From assembly GCA_016295375.1 (NCBI GenBank), contig JAEDLI010000032.1, forward strand, positions 1 to 22,581: a DNA stretch of 22,581 nt, read 5' to 3'. The DNA is from Fibrobacter sp. (GTDB lineage Bacteria; Fibrobacterota; Fibrobacteria; Fibrobacterales; Fibrobacteraceae). The notes beneath the pieces were generated by a model, which had not been told where the DNA came from, did no database searches, and worked only from the letters and a program-made list of their open reading frames with translations. Below, one piece after another: positions 14,550-21,666 of this stretch. The translations under genes were made by a program, and so were the position numbers. Numbering within the stretch: position 1 is the stretch's first letter; each line of letters begins with the position of its first letter.

Positions 14550-16180
14550 CGGCCGCCCCCCAGAGTCATGACCTTGCCCCAACCCACGTGACTGTGGTTG
14601 TCCTTGACCCGCACATAATAGATGCCCATAGTGCAAGGTCTGCCCGCATCGTCCATACCGTCCCAGAAATCCTCCTTGGCGTTGGTACTGCGAGATTCGT
14701 CTGCAGAGCGTGGAGCACCGCTCACAATCTTACGAACCCTACGCATATCGTAGCTGAAAACCTCGATGGTAATCTTGGAATCCTTGCCCACCTTGTAAGA
14801 CACCAGAGATTCACCGCCTGCCGTGATAACGGAAGGGACCATACGCACAGAACCCAAATTACCGCCCAACTTCGCACGGTTGAGGACCGGTGTCCAGGTC
14901 TTGCCCGAATCGGCAGAGACCGAAATCCCGTTGCCGTCTGTAGCAACGGCAAGGCCCGTGGTCTTTGCGTTCAAGGGAAATTCGGTAATAGAGGTAATAA
15001 TGGCATCACGATCCGTCACCCCGGTCTCAAATCCATGAAGCCAAGGGTCCGTAGATTCCGTGCCCTGTCCGTGGGCACGTACTCCCTTGGAATCTAAAAG
15101 CAGGTAGCCGCTGACAGAGCCTCCCGCCACCCACACGCCCACATAGGCCTTGTCACCCATAAAGGCGACACCCGTTACGGTGTAGTCCGCATTGTCGTAA
15201 ACGTCTTTTTTCTGGGCGGTGCCGGCAGAATCCAAGAAAGCCACCTTCTTGAAATCGTCCTTTGTTCCCAACACCTTCCGCCAAAGCCCTCCGGCAGATA
15301 CACCCTTGTTCAAGGCAGATGTTTCCACGACGGCCTGCAAGGGCTTGCCGCCAATCCACACGCCGGTGACACGTTCTTTTTCAAGAGCCTTGGATGCGCT
15401 TGCAATAGAGCCTGAGGCAGATTGCATCCACAATCCTTCAGAAGTGGCAATCCACAGCTCCCCCGTTTCAGAATTCAATTCCAGATCAAATACATCCAAG
15501 TACTTGGAAAAATCCACCGATCCTGCCGAAGGCAGCTTTTCCCACTGGTGGCTTTTCTTGCTCAGAATTTTTTCGGCAATTTGCGGATTTCCCGCTCCCT
15601 TGGAAATTTCGTATTCCACAATGCCCAGGCGGCCACGGGCCGCATACAAGGTCTTGGCCTTTTCGCTGTAGGCAAAGCCACTGACGGCGTAGTCCATGGG
15701 GTTTTCGACGGACTCCGCCGAAGAGGGAACATCTACCGGAGTCGGAACAGAACCGGACTCTTTCAAGGAGAAGAACCCTCGGGGTTCCGTAAAATGGTCC
15801 TCTTCGTCCAGTCCGAACATGGGGAGTACTACTCCCAAGTCGCCCGCCACTTCCATCGGGAACCGCCTGCGTTCCGCAAGCTTGTCCGCATAGGTCTGGT
15901 AATGCACGGCGGAAAACTCATTGTCCACAGGTTCCACCTGGGACTTGCCTGCCGTAATCTTGCCGGAGGCATTCAGGTTCAGGTTCAAGAGGGCGACCCC
16001 CTGGTTCACCTCACCGCGGGAATACACCCAGAGCTGGCCGGCCGTAGGCCCAGGAGCTACACTTACCGCCCAGTTGCTAAAAAGGGTCTCCCCTTCGGCA
16101 AAGGCAACACCCGTCCCGCACAGGAGCAAGGCCATTCCCGCCGCAATTTTTCCGGCCATTTTTCTATTCATAAAAAGCAT
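14546..16180 (-). CDS. Secreted protein, propeller-like, with C-terminal FlgD-like domain
   Basis: A 544-residue exported protein. Signal peptide about 1-28 (NRKMAGKIAAGMALLLCGTGVAFA then EGE). The middle (about 165-460) holds repeated short segments of the type SGFAYSEKAKTLYAARG, LNSETGELWIATSEGLW, VTGVAFMGDKAYVGVW and GLAVATDGNGISVSADSGKTW, typical of beta-propeller blades; the last is Asp-box/BNR-like. The end (504-544) reads DFWDGMDDAGRPCTMGIYYVRV, a FlgD-Ig-like closing domain common on secreted proteins of Fibrobacter and relatives. It starts 14 bp after the LolA-like stop and overlaps the PorV-like start. The partner or ligand is unknown. Confidence 0.7.
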   Translation of the reverse strand: MLFMNRKMAGKIAAGMALLLCGTGVAFAEGETLFSNWAVSVAPGPTAGQLWVYSRGEVNQGVALLNLNLNASGKITAGKSQVEPVDNEFSAVHYQTYADKLAERRRFPMEVAGDLGVVLPMFGLDEEDHFTEPRGFFSLKESGSVPTPVDVPSSAESVENPMDYAVSGFAYSEKAKTLYAARGRLGIVEYEISKGAGNPQIAEKILSKKSHQWEKLPSAGSVDFSKYLDVFDLELNSETGELWIATSEGLWMQSASGSIASASKALEKERVTGVWIGGKPLQAVVETSALNKGVSAGGLWRKVLGTKDDFKKVAFLDSAGTAQKKDVYDNADYTVTGVAFMGDKAYVGVWVAGGSVSGYLLLDSKGVRAHGQGTESTDPWLHGFETGVTDRDAIITSITEFPLNAKTTGLAVATDGNGISVSADSGKTWTPVLNRAKLGGNLGSVRMVPSVITAGGESLVSYKVGKDSKITIEVFSYDMRRVRKIVSGAPRSADESRSTNAKEDFWDGMDDAGRPCTMGIYYVRVKDNHSHVGWGKVMTLGGGR

Positions 16181-16194
16181 AGCTACCGTGCACC

Positions 16195-16827
16195 CTACCG
16201 CATGTCGATTTCATCTACCCCAGGCAGGGCCTTGTACCGAAAGTCCTCGACGGACACGTTTTTCATGACCTTCAGGTTCACGATGTTATACCAGCTGGAA
16301 TTACCCGAAGGGTCCACCGTAAAGAGCCGCACCGGAGAAAAGTCCTTCTGAGAAAGCCAGACCTCCATCTGGACAAACTGGCCCTTGTACTTGGAAGGGT
16401 CCAGCTTGAGCACCCAGAGTTTCTGGTTGGCAAAGACACCTTCCGAAACGCTCAAGGCCTTGCAGTTCAGGTACTTGAACAACAGCTCCGAAGGGTGCAG
16501 CGAAGAGGACAGGTCTTCCACCAACTTGATTAAAACCTGCTTCTGCTCCACGTTGTGCTGCCACATGCTTTCGCCGTCGCTGTAAAACTTGATTCCCGCC
16601 AGTTCCAGCTTGAACTTGTCCCCCTCGGCCACCACAAGCTTGCCCTGCTGACTTACGATATCCGGGGAATCCGCGTAAAACAGCTGTAGCTTAAAATCAA
16701 GACTCCAAGCCTTGCCCGACTTGAACCAGTCCTGGGATTTTTTCATGACCTGGTCAGCAGTCAAGGCATATGCAGCAGAGGCACAGAAGCAAAAAAAGGA
16801 CAATAAAAAAAGAAATCTGTTTCTCAT
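16195..16827 (-). CDS. LolA-like outer-membrane lipoprotein carrier
   Basis: Periplasmic protein of 210 residues with a clear signal peptide (MRNRFLFLLSFFCFC, cleavage after AYA near 21). The mature start LTADQVMKKSQDWFKSGKAWSLDFKLQ and the following strands (GKLVVAEGDKFKLELAGIKFYSDGESMWQHN) match the LolA/LolB half-barrel fold, in which the segment ending with a Trp in the 'dg..W.y' position is typical. The end (PGVDEIDMR) also fits. I chose the ATG at 16827; the frame is open to 16887 but that part precedes the signal peptide. It heads the operon running to recF. Whether it carries lipoproteins generally or serves the two downstream envelope proteins is open. Confidence 0.8.
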   Translation of the reverse strand: MRNRFLFLLSFFCFCASAAYALTADQVMKKSQDWFKSGKAWSLDFKLQLFYADSPDIVSQQGKLVVAEGDKFKLELAGIKFYSDGESMWQHNVEQKQVLIKLVEDLSSSLHPSELLFKYLNCKALSVSEGVFANQKLWVLKLDPSKYKGQFVQMEVWLSQKDFSPVRLFTVDPSGNSSWYNIVNLKVMKNVSVEDFRYKALPGVDEIDMR

Positions 16828-16928
16828 CGGGTCAAAAATACAAAAAGGAGGGGGCGCTTTTGGCAAAAACACTACTTTCCCTGGCAAAATATTTCTATTT
16901 TACGCCTGTACTTTTTTGAAAGGATTTT

Positions 16929-18050
16929 ATGCGTAAACTGTTTTTACCCATGGCCCTGATGGGAGCATCTTTTGCCCTCGCCGCCGAAGTGGAACTTCAC
17001 GGCTCCGTCAATGCGGACTATGCCACCTATTTTGACAGCGATTTCGACCCCACCAACGCGGCGAACCAGGATATAGACCTTGCGGCAACCGCCCATATTG
17101 ACGAAAATGTCTCCGTCACGGTAAAGACCAACACTCACAGCACCTATGTTACCGACAGCACGGGCAATAAGGACGCTTCTGAAACCCGCAGGCACTACAT
17201 GGCAAGGACTACCGCCATGGGTGACGGCGGACGCTTTACGGAATTCAACTTCGATGGTGTGGAGTTCCGCTGGGACGTAACCCATGCCGTAGCCCTGGTG
17301 TTCGGTGACCTGACCTACAGCGCAGGCGCATTCAACTACTACTACTGGCGCGACCCTGCCCGCTATGCGGTCATCACCCGCGAAGAAGGACTGAGGGGTG
17401 TAGGCGCCGAATTCGGCAACGACAAGTACGGCAAGGGAAAGGTCTATTTCGGAGCTTCCGAAGACACGGACCACACCATGGCCCTGTTCGCCACCTATGC
17501 GTTTCCCCTGCTGAACCGCGCCAACGAGCACCTGGTGCTCACTCCCAGCTTGGACTGGATGTTCGGCCAGCATATCAACCGTACCCACACCTACGTGTTG
17601 GGTACCGAAGTGGATTACTCCAAGAGCTACGAAAATCTGAACTACGGCATCTACGCCGTATGGGGACTCCACCCCTACAAGGGCAAGGGAGTACACTCCT
17701 TCCTTTTGGAACCCAGCTTCAACTTCTATTTCTTCAACCTGGGATTCACCTACTTCTATACCATTACGGACAAGGACTACAAGGCCGAGCCCCAGCTTTT
17801 TACCGACGACCAGTACATGTTTGCCGTGGAGCCCAGTTTCAATCTCCACAAGAAATTTACCATGGGTGTGTCTTACGAATACCACGACCCGGATAGAGAA
17901 GTCCACGGTGACGACTACACCTTCCTGGGCATGAACAACTACCTGTACCCCACCATGGGTAGCGAAATCGTGTTCTGGTTCGGCTACAACTTCAGCGACA
18001 ACTTCGACACCGACTTCGCCCTGGGCATCAGTGGCAAGGTGGAATTTTAA
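16929..18050 (+). CDS. Outer-membrane beta-barrel protein, porin-like
   Basis: A 373-residue protein with signal peptide 1-19 (MRKLFLPMALMGASFALAA, then EVELHG). The mature part is rich in Tyr, Phe, Asp and Gly in alternating strands (LNYGIYAVWGLHPY, FNFYFFNLGFTYFYTI) and ends KVEF with a C-terminal Phe, the BAM recognition pattern. The first strand LHGSVNADYATYFDSDFDPTNAANQDIDLAATAHIDE resembles porin-like barrels, with Asp-rich loops. AAGGA precedes the ATG. It is divergent from the LolA-like gene and stands alone, with hairpins and a terminator behind it. Substrate unknown; no close family recognised. Confidence 0.75.
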   Translation: MRKLFLPMALMGASFALAAEVELHGSVNADYATYFDSDFDPTNAANQDIDLAATAHIDENVSVTVKTNTHSTYVTDSTGNKDASETRRHYMARTTAMGDGGRFTEFNFDGVEFRWDVTHAVALVFGDLTYSAGAFNYYYWRDPARYAVITREEGLRGVGAEFGNDKYGKGKVYFGASEDTDHTMALFATYAFPLLNRANEHLVLTPSLDWMFGQHINRTHTYVLGTEVDYSKSYENLNYGIYAVWGLHPYKGKGVHSFLLEPSFNFYFFNLGFTYFYTITDKDYKAEPQLFTDDQYMFAVEPSFNLHKKFTMGVSYEYHDPDREVHGDDYTFLGMNNYLYPTMGSEIVFWFGYNFSDNFDTDFALGISGKVEF

Positions 18051-18058
18051 AACAAATC

Positions 18059-18085
18059 GGGAGGGGTTATAGCCCCCCCCCTCCC
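18059..18085 (+). terminator. GC-rich hairpin after the barrel gene
   Basis: GGGAGGGG, loop TTATAG, then a C-run ending CTCCC, 8 bp after the stop codon. There is no T-run, so it may be a transcript-stabilising hairpin rather than a terminator. The run of nine C is notable. A similar hairpin follows rph. Confidence 0.45.
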
Positions 18086-18092
18086 TAAGACA

Positions 18093-18129
18093 TTAGTGAA
18101 TAGGATTTAGGATCTAGAGTTTTAGGATG
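18093..18129. repeat. CTAG/TTAGGAT-type degenerate repeat
   Basis: Units TTAGTGAATAGGATTTAGG and ATCTAGAGTTTTAGGATG lie between the barrel gene's hairpin and its terminator. Same family as 3896-3935, 11088-11208 and 18222-18287. Confidence 0.65.
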
Positions 18130-18130
18130 C

Positions 18131-18157
18131 AGCCGGGCGCAGCCCGGCTCTTTTTTT
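18131..18157 (+). terminator. Intrinsic terminator of the barrel gene
   Basis: Stem AGCCGGGC / GCCCGGCT with a 3-base loop, followed by C and seven T. Classical rho-independent form on the + strand. Confidence 0.85.
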
Positions 18158-18184
18158 GCCACGAATGCACATCAACAAGCAAAG

Positions 18185-18208
18185 AGAGGCGGGATCACTC
18201 CCGCCTCT
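18185..18208 (-). terminator. Perfect 10-bp hairpin between convergent genes
   Basis: AGAGGCGGGA, loop TCAC, TCCCGCCTCT. It lies between the convergent barrel and lipoprotein genes. No strong T-run follows on either strand (CTTTG leftward), so terminator function for the leftward gene is likely but not certain. Confidence 0.55.
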
Positions 18209-18221
18209 ACTGACTCAATTA

Positions 18222-18287
18222 TCTAGTTCATAGTCTCTAGATTCTACACTAGTCTCTAGCCCCTATATCCTAGTCTCTAAAATCCTA
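18222..18287. repeat. CTAG-rich degenerate repeat next to the lipoprotein stop
   Basis: At least six units of the kind TCTAGTTCATAG, TCTCTAGATTCTACAC, TAGTCTCTAGCCCC, TATATCC, TAGTCTCTAAAATCC. The lipoprotein's TAG stop (leftward, 18287-18285) is the last unit. Perfect sub-repeat TAGTCTCTA occurs three times. Confidence 0.75.
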
Positions 18288-19343
18288 CTGACCAAGGAAC
18301 TTACGACCGATGCCGAATTCGTCCTTGTATTCCACGTAGTCAGGCACGAAGTCCTTGCCGAAGCTGAAACTCACGTTCAAGGAGCACTGGAACTCGTTCA
18401 TGAGCTTGCCCTTTTCGCCAGCCTTGATCTTCTGCTGCTTCTTTTCAATCTTTTCGTCACCCTTCTTGCCCACCAGGACTTCGGCTTCGCACCAGCCACC
18501 GGTAGCCTTGGCAATCACTTCCTTGCCGTCGGTAGAGACCAGCTTGATCTTGGAGGGGTCAAGTTCGGTGTTGTTGCCGGTAGAGGCCCAGAACTGGAGT
18601 TCGCCGCTGAGAGAGCCCGGACCAATCTTGATGGTAGGGAATGCCATGACATAGCCCCACTTGTCGATACGGCGGTTCACCGGTTCGCCAATCTGTTCAC
18701 CGAAGATGAGGAAGTAACCGCGAGTGCCGATACGGCTCTTGTTCAGCACGGCCTTCACTTCGGAGTTTTCGGGAGCCATTTCGGCAATCTTCATAATCTG
18801 GTATTCACGAACCACCGGGTCCGATTCATCCTTTGCCATGGGGAGGTTCTTGGCCACATAGGCATTTTCCGCTTCGGTGCGGATAGCCTTCACGGCACCT
18901 TCGGCCACGTTACGGGCCTTGGCGGTAGCGAGGGCGGTATCAATCTTGGCGAAAGCGTTGATGACGGTATTGTAATCCACGCCTTCCTGAGCGGCCTGCT
19001 GCTTACCCACATTGGCGAGGGTAGTCACATATTCTTCTACCACCACGTCTTCCTTGACTTCGGGCATATTCACGGAGGCCTTTTCAAAGTAACCGTTGAT
19101 GAGGTCGCTGTTCAGGTCCTTCTTGGCTTCGATTTCGGCAGCACGGACCAGTGCCAAAGTGAAGTTATCGTAAAACTCGCTGGACATGCTGCCCTTTTTC
19201 TTGGCTTCCAGGTAGGAGTTGATGGCATTGCGGAAACGGCCTTCCTTGAGGTGTTCGTCACCGCGCTTTTCGTTGGTGCCCTTGCAACCGACCATGGTAA
19301 ACGCCACGGAGGCAGCCAATGCAGCGATTAACAATTTCTTCAT
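18285..19343 (-). CDS. Predicted lipoprotein of unknown function
   Basis: A 352-residue lipoprotein: basic start MKKLL, hydrophobic core and lipobox TMVG before Cys20. The next part (about 26-200) is helical and TPR-like at its start (GDEHLKEGRFRNAINSYLEAKKKG). The C-terminal half (about 205-352) looks like a beta-rich domain (GYFLIFGEQIGEPVNRRIDKW, ...LQFWASTGNN...) with a Lys/Glu-rich hinge (KKGDEKIEKKQQKIKAGEKGK). Start ATG at 19343 has GAGGAT before it; the frame is open 24 codons further but that part lacks a signal sequence. It is divergent from the GT5 gene. I recognise no family; a periplasmic face of the inner or outer membrane is expected from the lipobox. Confidence 0.75.
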   Translation of the reverse strand: MKKLLIAALAASVAFTMVGCKGTNEKRGDEHLKEGRFRNAINSYLEAKKKGSMSSEFYDNFTLALVRAAEIEAKKDLNSDLINGYFEKASVNMPEVKEDVVVEEYVTTLANVGKQQAAQEGVDYNTVINAFAKIDTALATAKARNVAEGAVKAIRTEAENAYVAKNLPMAKDESDPVVREYQIMKIAEMAPENSEVKAVLNKSRIGTRGYFLIFGEQIGEPVNRRIDKWGYVMAFPTIKIGPGSLSGELQFWASTGNNTELDPSKIKLVSTDGKEVIAKATGGWCEAEVLVGKKGDEKIEKKQQKIKAGEKGKLMNEFQCSLNVSFSFGKDFVPDYVEYKDEFGIGRKFLGQ

Positions 19344-19428
19344 TTTATTAAATCCTCGAAGATTAAGTTCAAAAAGAAACCTTTTATCCGAAAAAATTGG
19401 ATTTAGGACTTTCAAATTATAATTTAAT

Positions 19429-19467
19429 TAAATAAATTTGGCCTATTACTATTGCAAATAGTAAAAT
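19429..19467. promoter_or_regulatory. Overlapping divergent promoters around an 8-bp inverted repeat
   Basis: Inverted repeat TTACTATT-gca-AATAGTAA (19446-19464). Leftward promoter candidate: TTGCAA (19457-19452), 17 bp, TATTTA (19434-19429). Rightward candidate: TTGGCC (19438-19443), 18 bp, TAAAAT (19462-19467). The repeat covers both spacers, so a protein bound there would affect both genes. Prediction only. Confidence 0.35.
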
Positions 19468-19491
19468 TTTATTAAAAAAGGGAAAATTTCA

Positions 19492-20916
19492 ATGGAAATC
19501 CTAGTGGTCAGTCCAGAAGCCGGAAATTGGCGGACGCTGAGTCCCCTGGCCACTGCCGTAAACCGGATGACCTACGCCTTTGCAAGGGCCGGAGCCAACG
19601 CCCTGACCTGTTCCCCTTTCTACAAGCCCCTGTTGCAGGACCTGGAAGGTTACAGCTGCGTTTTTAGCGGTACTGAAAAGCTCCACGGCAAGCCCTACGA
19701 GATCTGGAAGTCTCCAGGAGACCCCTTCCACACCTACATCTACAACGAGGAATACTTCGGCAGGCCCGACATTTATGGCCCTCCCGGTGACCTCCCCTAT
19801 GGCGACAACCACCTCCGGTTCGCCTTCCTGGCTTCTGCCGCCCTGGACTACGCCAAGGAGACCGGCTTCAAGTGCCAAGCGATTCTCGGCCACGAATGGG
19901 GCGGAGCCCTGGCCGGAGCCCTTATCCACACCGTTTACCAAGAAGCCTTTGGCCAGGTTCCCTTCTTCTTTACGGTCCACAACATTACCTACGATTTCCA
20001 CGTATCATCTAGCGAAATCGAAGATATTGGGCTACCCAGGCAAGATTTCAACATGGACGGCTACGAGTTCTGGGGCAAGGTGAGCCTTTTGAAGGCGGGC
20101 ATCTGCTATGCCCACAAGGTGCTATTCCCCTCTCCGGGCTATCGCGACGCCATGATCAACACCAACCTGCCCGGCGGTCTCAGCGGATTCCTGATCCACA
20201 ACCAGGACAAGCTTATTGGCGTGCAGTTTGGAGTCAGCTACCAGGTTTGGGACTTCAACAGCAAGGACAAGCTACCCATTAAGCAGGCCAAGAAGAAAGC
20301 CCGAGCCAAGCTGGAGGGAATACTGGGGTGCGAGGTCGGGAACAAGCCCGTGCTGTACGCGCACCTGGATTCTGAAGCGGGCAACACCTCGGAAACCCTT
20401 GCCACAATCCTTTCGGATATCGCCAAGCAGGACATCTTTATCGTGGTGGGCATCGCTCCAGACGATCCGGAATGGAACTACTACCAGGATGTTTCCAAGC
20501 AGTATCCGGGAATCATGGCGGTTCGGCCCATTGAGACCAAGAGCGCCAGCGCCCTGCGCGACGTGCTGGCCGGTTCCGACATTTTGTTCGCGGCCAACCT
20601 GAAGGAGCCGTCTACCTCCATCATCTTGAAGGCCCTCGCCACAGGAACACTCCCCCTTACCGGACGTAACGTCGGGGTGGCCACCATGCTGGACGACTAC
20701 GCCCCGGAAACTTCGGGATGCGCCAACGCATTCTTGGTGGATGACGCCAATGCTCCCCACCAGATGTTGCGCAGGCTGAAAGACGCCCTGCATGTTTACT
20801 ACGAAGAAAGCGCCGACTGGGACAAGGCGGTGATAAACGCCTACAGCGGGTTCCACTACGAGTGGGACCGGACAATCGGAAAATATTTACTAATTTTGGG
20901 CGAACTGGGACTTTAG
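19492..20916 (+). CDS. GT5 glycogen/starch synthase-like protein with altered active site
   Basis: Resembles ADP-glucose glycogen synthase (GlgA, GT5): the N-terminal Rossmann half includes DNHLRFAFLASAALDYA (105-121), HEWGGALAGALIHTVYQ (134-150), FFTVHNITYDFHV (159-171) and FNMDGYEFWGKVSLLKAGICYA (186-207), all in family order; 474 residues is normal. Several hallmark residues are missing: KTGGL near the start is RTLSPL (14-19), NGVD is FGVS (246-249), the SRxxxxKG segment is HLDSEAGN (291-298), and EPCGLTQ is EPSTSII (372-378, Glu kept). So it may be inactive, use another donor, or act as a scaffold. It ends inside the next tRNA. No ribosome site clearer than AAAGGGAAAA precedes the ATG. 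Confidence 0.8.
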   Translation: MEILVVSPEAGNWRTLSPLATAVNRMTYAFARAGANALTCSPFYKPLLQDLEGYSCVFSGTEKLHGKPYEIWKSPGDPFHTYIYNEEYFGRPDIYGPPGDLPYGDNHLRFAFLASAALDYAKETGFKCQAILGHEWGGALAGALIHTVYQEAFGQVPFFFTVHNITYDFHVSSSEIEDIGLPRQDFNMDGYEFWGKVSLLKAGICYAHKVLFPSPGYRDAMINTNLPGGLSGFLIHNQDKLIGVQFGVSYQVWDFNSKDKLPIKQAKKKARAKLEGILGCEVGNKPVLYAHLDSEAGNTSETLATILSDIAKQDIFIVVGIAPDDPEWNYYQDVSKQYPGIMAVRPIETKSASALRDVLAGSDILFAANLKEPSTSIILKALATGTLPLTGRNVGVATMLDDYAPETSGCANAFLVDDANAPHQMLRRLKDALHVYYEESADWDKAVINAYSGFHYEWDRTIGKYLLILGELGL

Positions 20917-20980
20917 CTCAATTGGTTAGAGCAGCGGACTCATAACCCGCGGGTTCCGGGTTCAAGTCCCGGAGGTCCCA
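20907..20980 (+). tRNA. tRNA with CAU anticodon (tRNA-Met, or tRNA-Ile2)
   Basis: Cloverleaf: acceptor GGGACTT / AGGTCCC, D-arm GCTC...GAGC, anticodon stem GCGG/CCGC with loop CTCATAA (anticodon 20941-20943), T-arm CCGGG-TTCAAGT-CCCGG, discriminator A at 20980. CCA is not encoded (CTA follows). The lowest anticodon-stem pair is A31-C39, a mismatch. D-loop and anticodon loop resemble tRNA-Ile2 (CAU read as lysidine) as much as elongator Met, so identity is open. It is not an initiator type by its 1-72 G-C pair. Its first 10 bases overlap the upstream coding region. Confidence 0.9.
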
Positions 20981-20985
20981 CTAGA

Positions 20986-21019
20986 CCCCGAGATGTAAAA
21001 ATCTCGGGGCCTATTTTTT
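20986..21019 (+). terminator. Intrinsic terminator after the tRNA
   Basis: Stem CCCCGAGAT / ATCTCGGGG (9 bp) with loop GTAAAA, then CCTA and six T. It ends the GT5-tRNA transcript. Confidence 0.9.
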
Positions 21020-21047
21020 GTCCCGGTTACCATTTTTTACATTTAAA
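21018..21047 (+). promoter_or_regulatory. Weak promoter candidate for the small lipoprotein gene
   Basis: TTGTCC (21018-21023), 18 bp, TTTAAA (21042-21047), 29 bp before the ATG. It overlaps the T-run of the preceding terminator, so the gene appears to be a new transcription unit. Consensus match only. Confidence 0.3.
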
Positions 21048-21075
21048 TACAGAAGACAGCAACACGGAATTAAGT

Positions 21076-21636
21076 ATGAAGACCGTCAAGAAACTTTCCT
21101 TAATCAGCACAGTCGCCTTTGCGATGTTCGCATTCAACGCCTGCGACGACTCCAGTTCCGGCAGCGGGCCGGACGCGACTGGCACAAAGGATTCTTCAAA
21201 CAGTTCGGGACATTCGGACCCATTCGACTTCGACTGCCACATCTACCAGAAAAGCAACTGCGATTTCAAGATTACGGACGCTTCCTGGGAAATCTCCATT
21301 GCAAAGTATGGTCACTGCAGCAACATTACCACGGGAACGGAAGATACCATTTGGGTGTCCAAGCTCTATACGCCAAATGAAACCGGCTATACTCTAGAAG
21401 ACAGCTGGAGTATCACTGGATTCGTATTCGAAAGCAACTGTAGGAATTCTCCTCAGGGCGTTGTATACGAAAATGAAAGCGACACCCTAAATGTCAAGAG
21501 GACGTGCAACCCCACAACGCACTCTTCCGAAATGATTAGGCCCTATGAATACGAAAAGGTCGGCAAAACTCTCGAGAGCCTGTACGAAGAGGCGCTAAAG
21601 GAATGCGAATCCGCAAATACTGAGGAAGATTGGTAA
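21076..21636 (+). CDS. Small lipoprotein, Fibrobacter-type
   Basis: A 186-residue exported lipoprotein. Signal peptide with basic start (MKTVKKLSL), hydrophobic core and lipobox FNA before Cys23, then a Ser/Gly/Asp-rich spacer of the CDDSSSGSG type that is common in Fibrobacter lipoproteins. The mature part is beta-rich, with six further Cys (among them 54 and 62) that could form disulphides, and ends EEALKECESANTEEDW. No recognised domain. ATG at 21076 with only a weak ribosome site (CGGA). It sits 30 bp before rph and may be co-transcribed with it. It would be matured by the LspA encoded in this window. Confidence 0.75.
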   Translation: MKTVKKLSLISTVAFAMFAFNACDDSSSGSGPDATGTKDSSNSSGHSDPFDFDCHIYQKSNCDFKITDASWEISIAKYGHCSNITTGTEDTIWVSKLYTPNETGYTLEDSWSITGFVFESNCRNSPQGVVYENESDTLNVKRTCNPTTHSSEMIRPYEYEKVGKTLESLYEEALKECESANTEEDW

Positions 21637-21666
21637 CTACTACATTCAAGAGCAAGAGGTATAATC

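Noticed and set aside
14550..14636. Longer PorV-like start within the FlgD-end gene
   Set aside because: It adds a Gly/Gln-rich stretch read from another frame of the upstream gene; ATG at 14549 has a coupled ATGA overlap.
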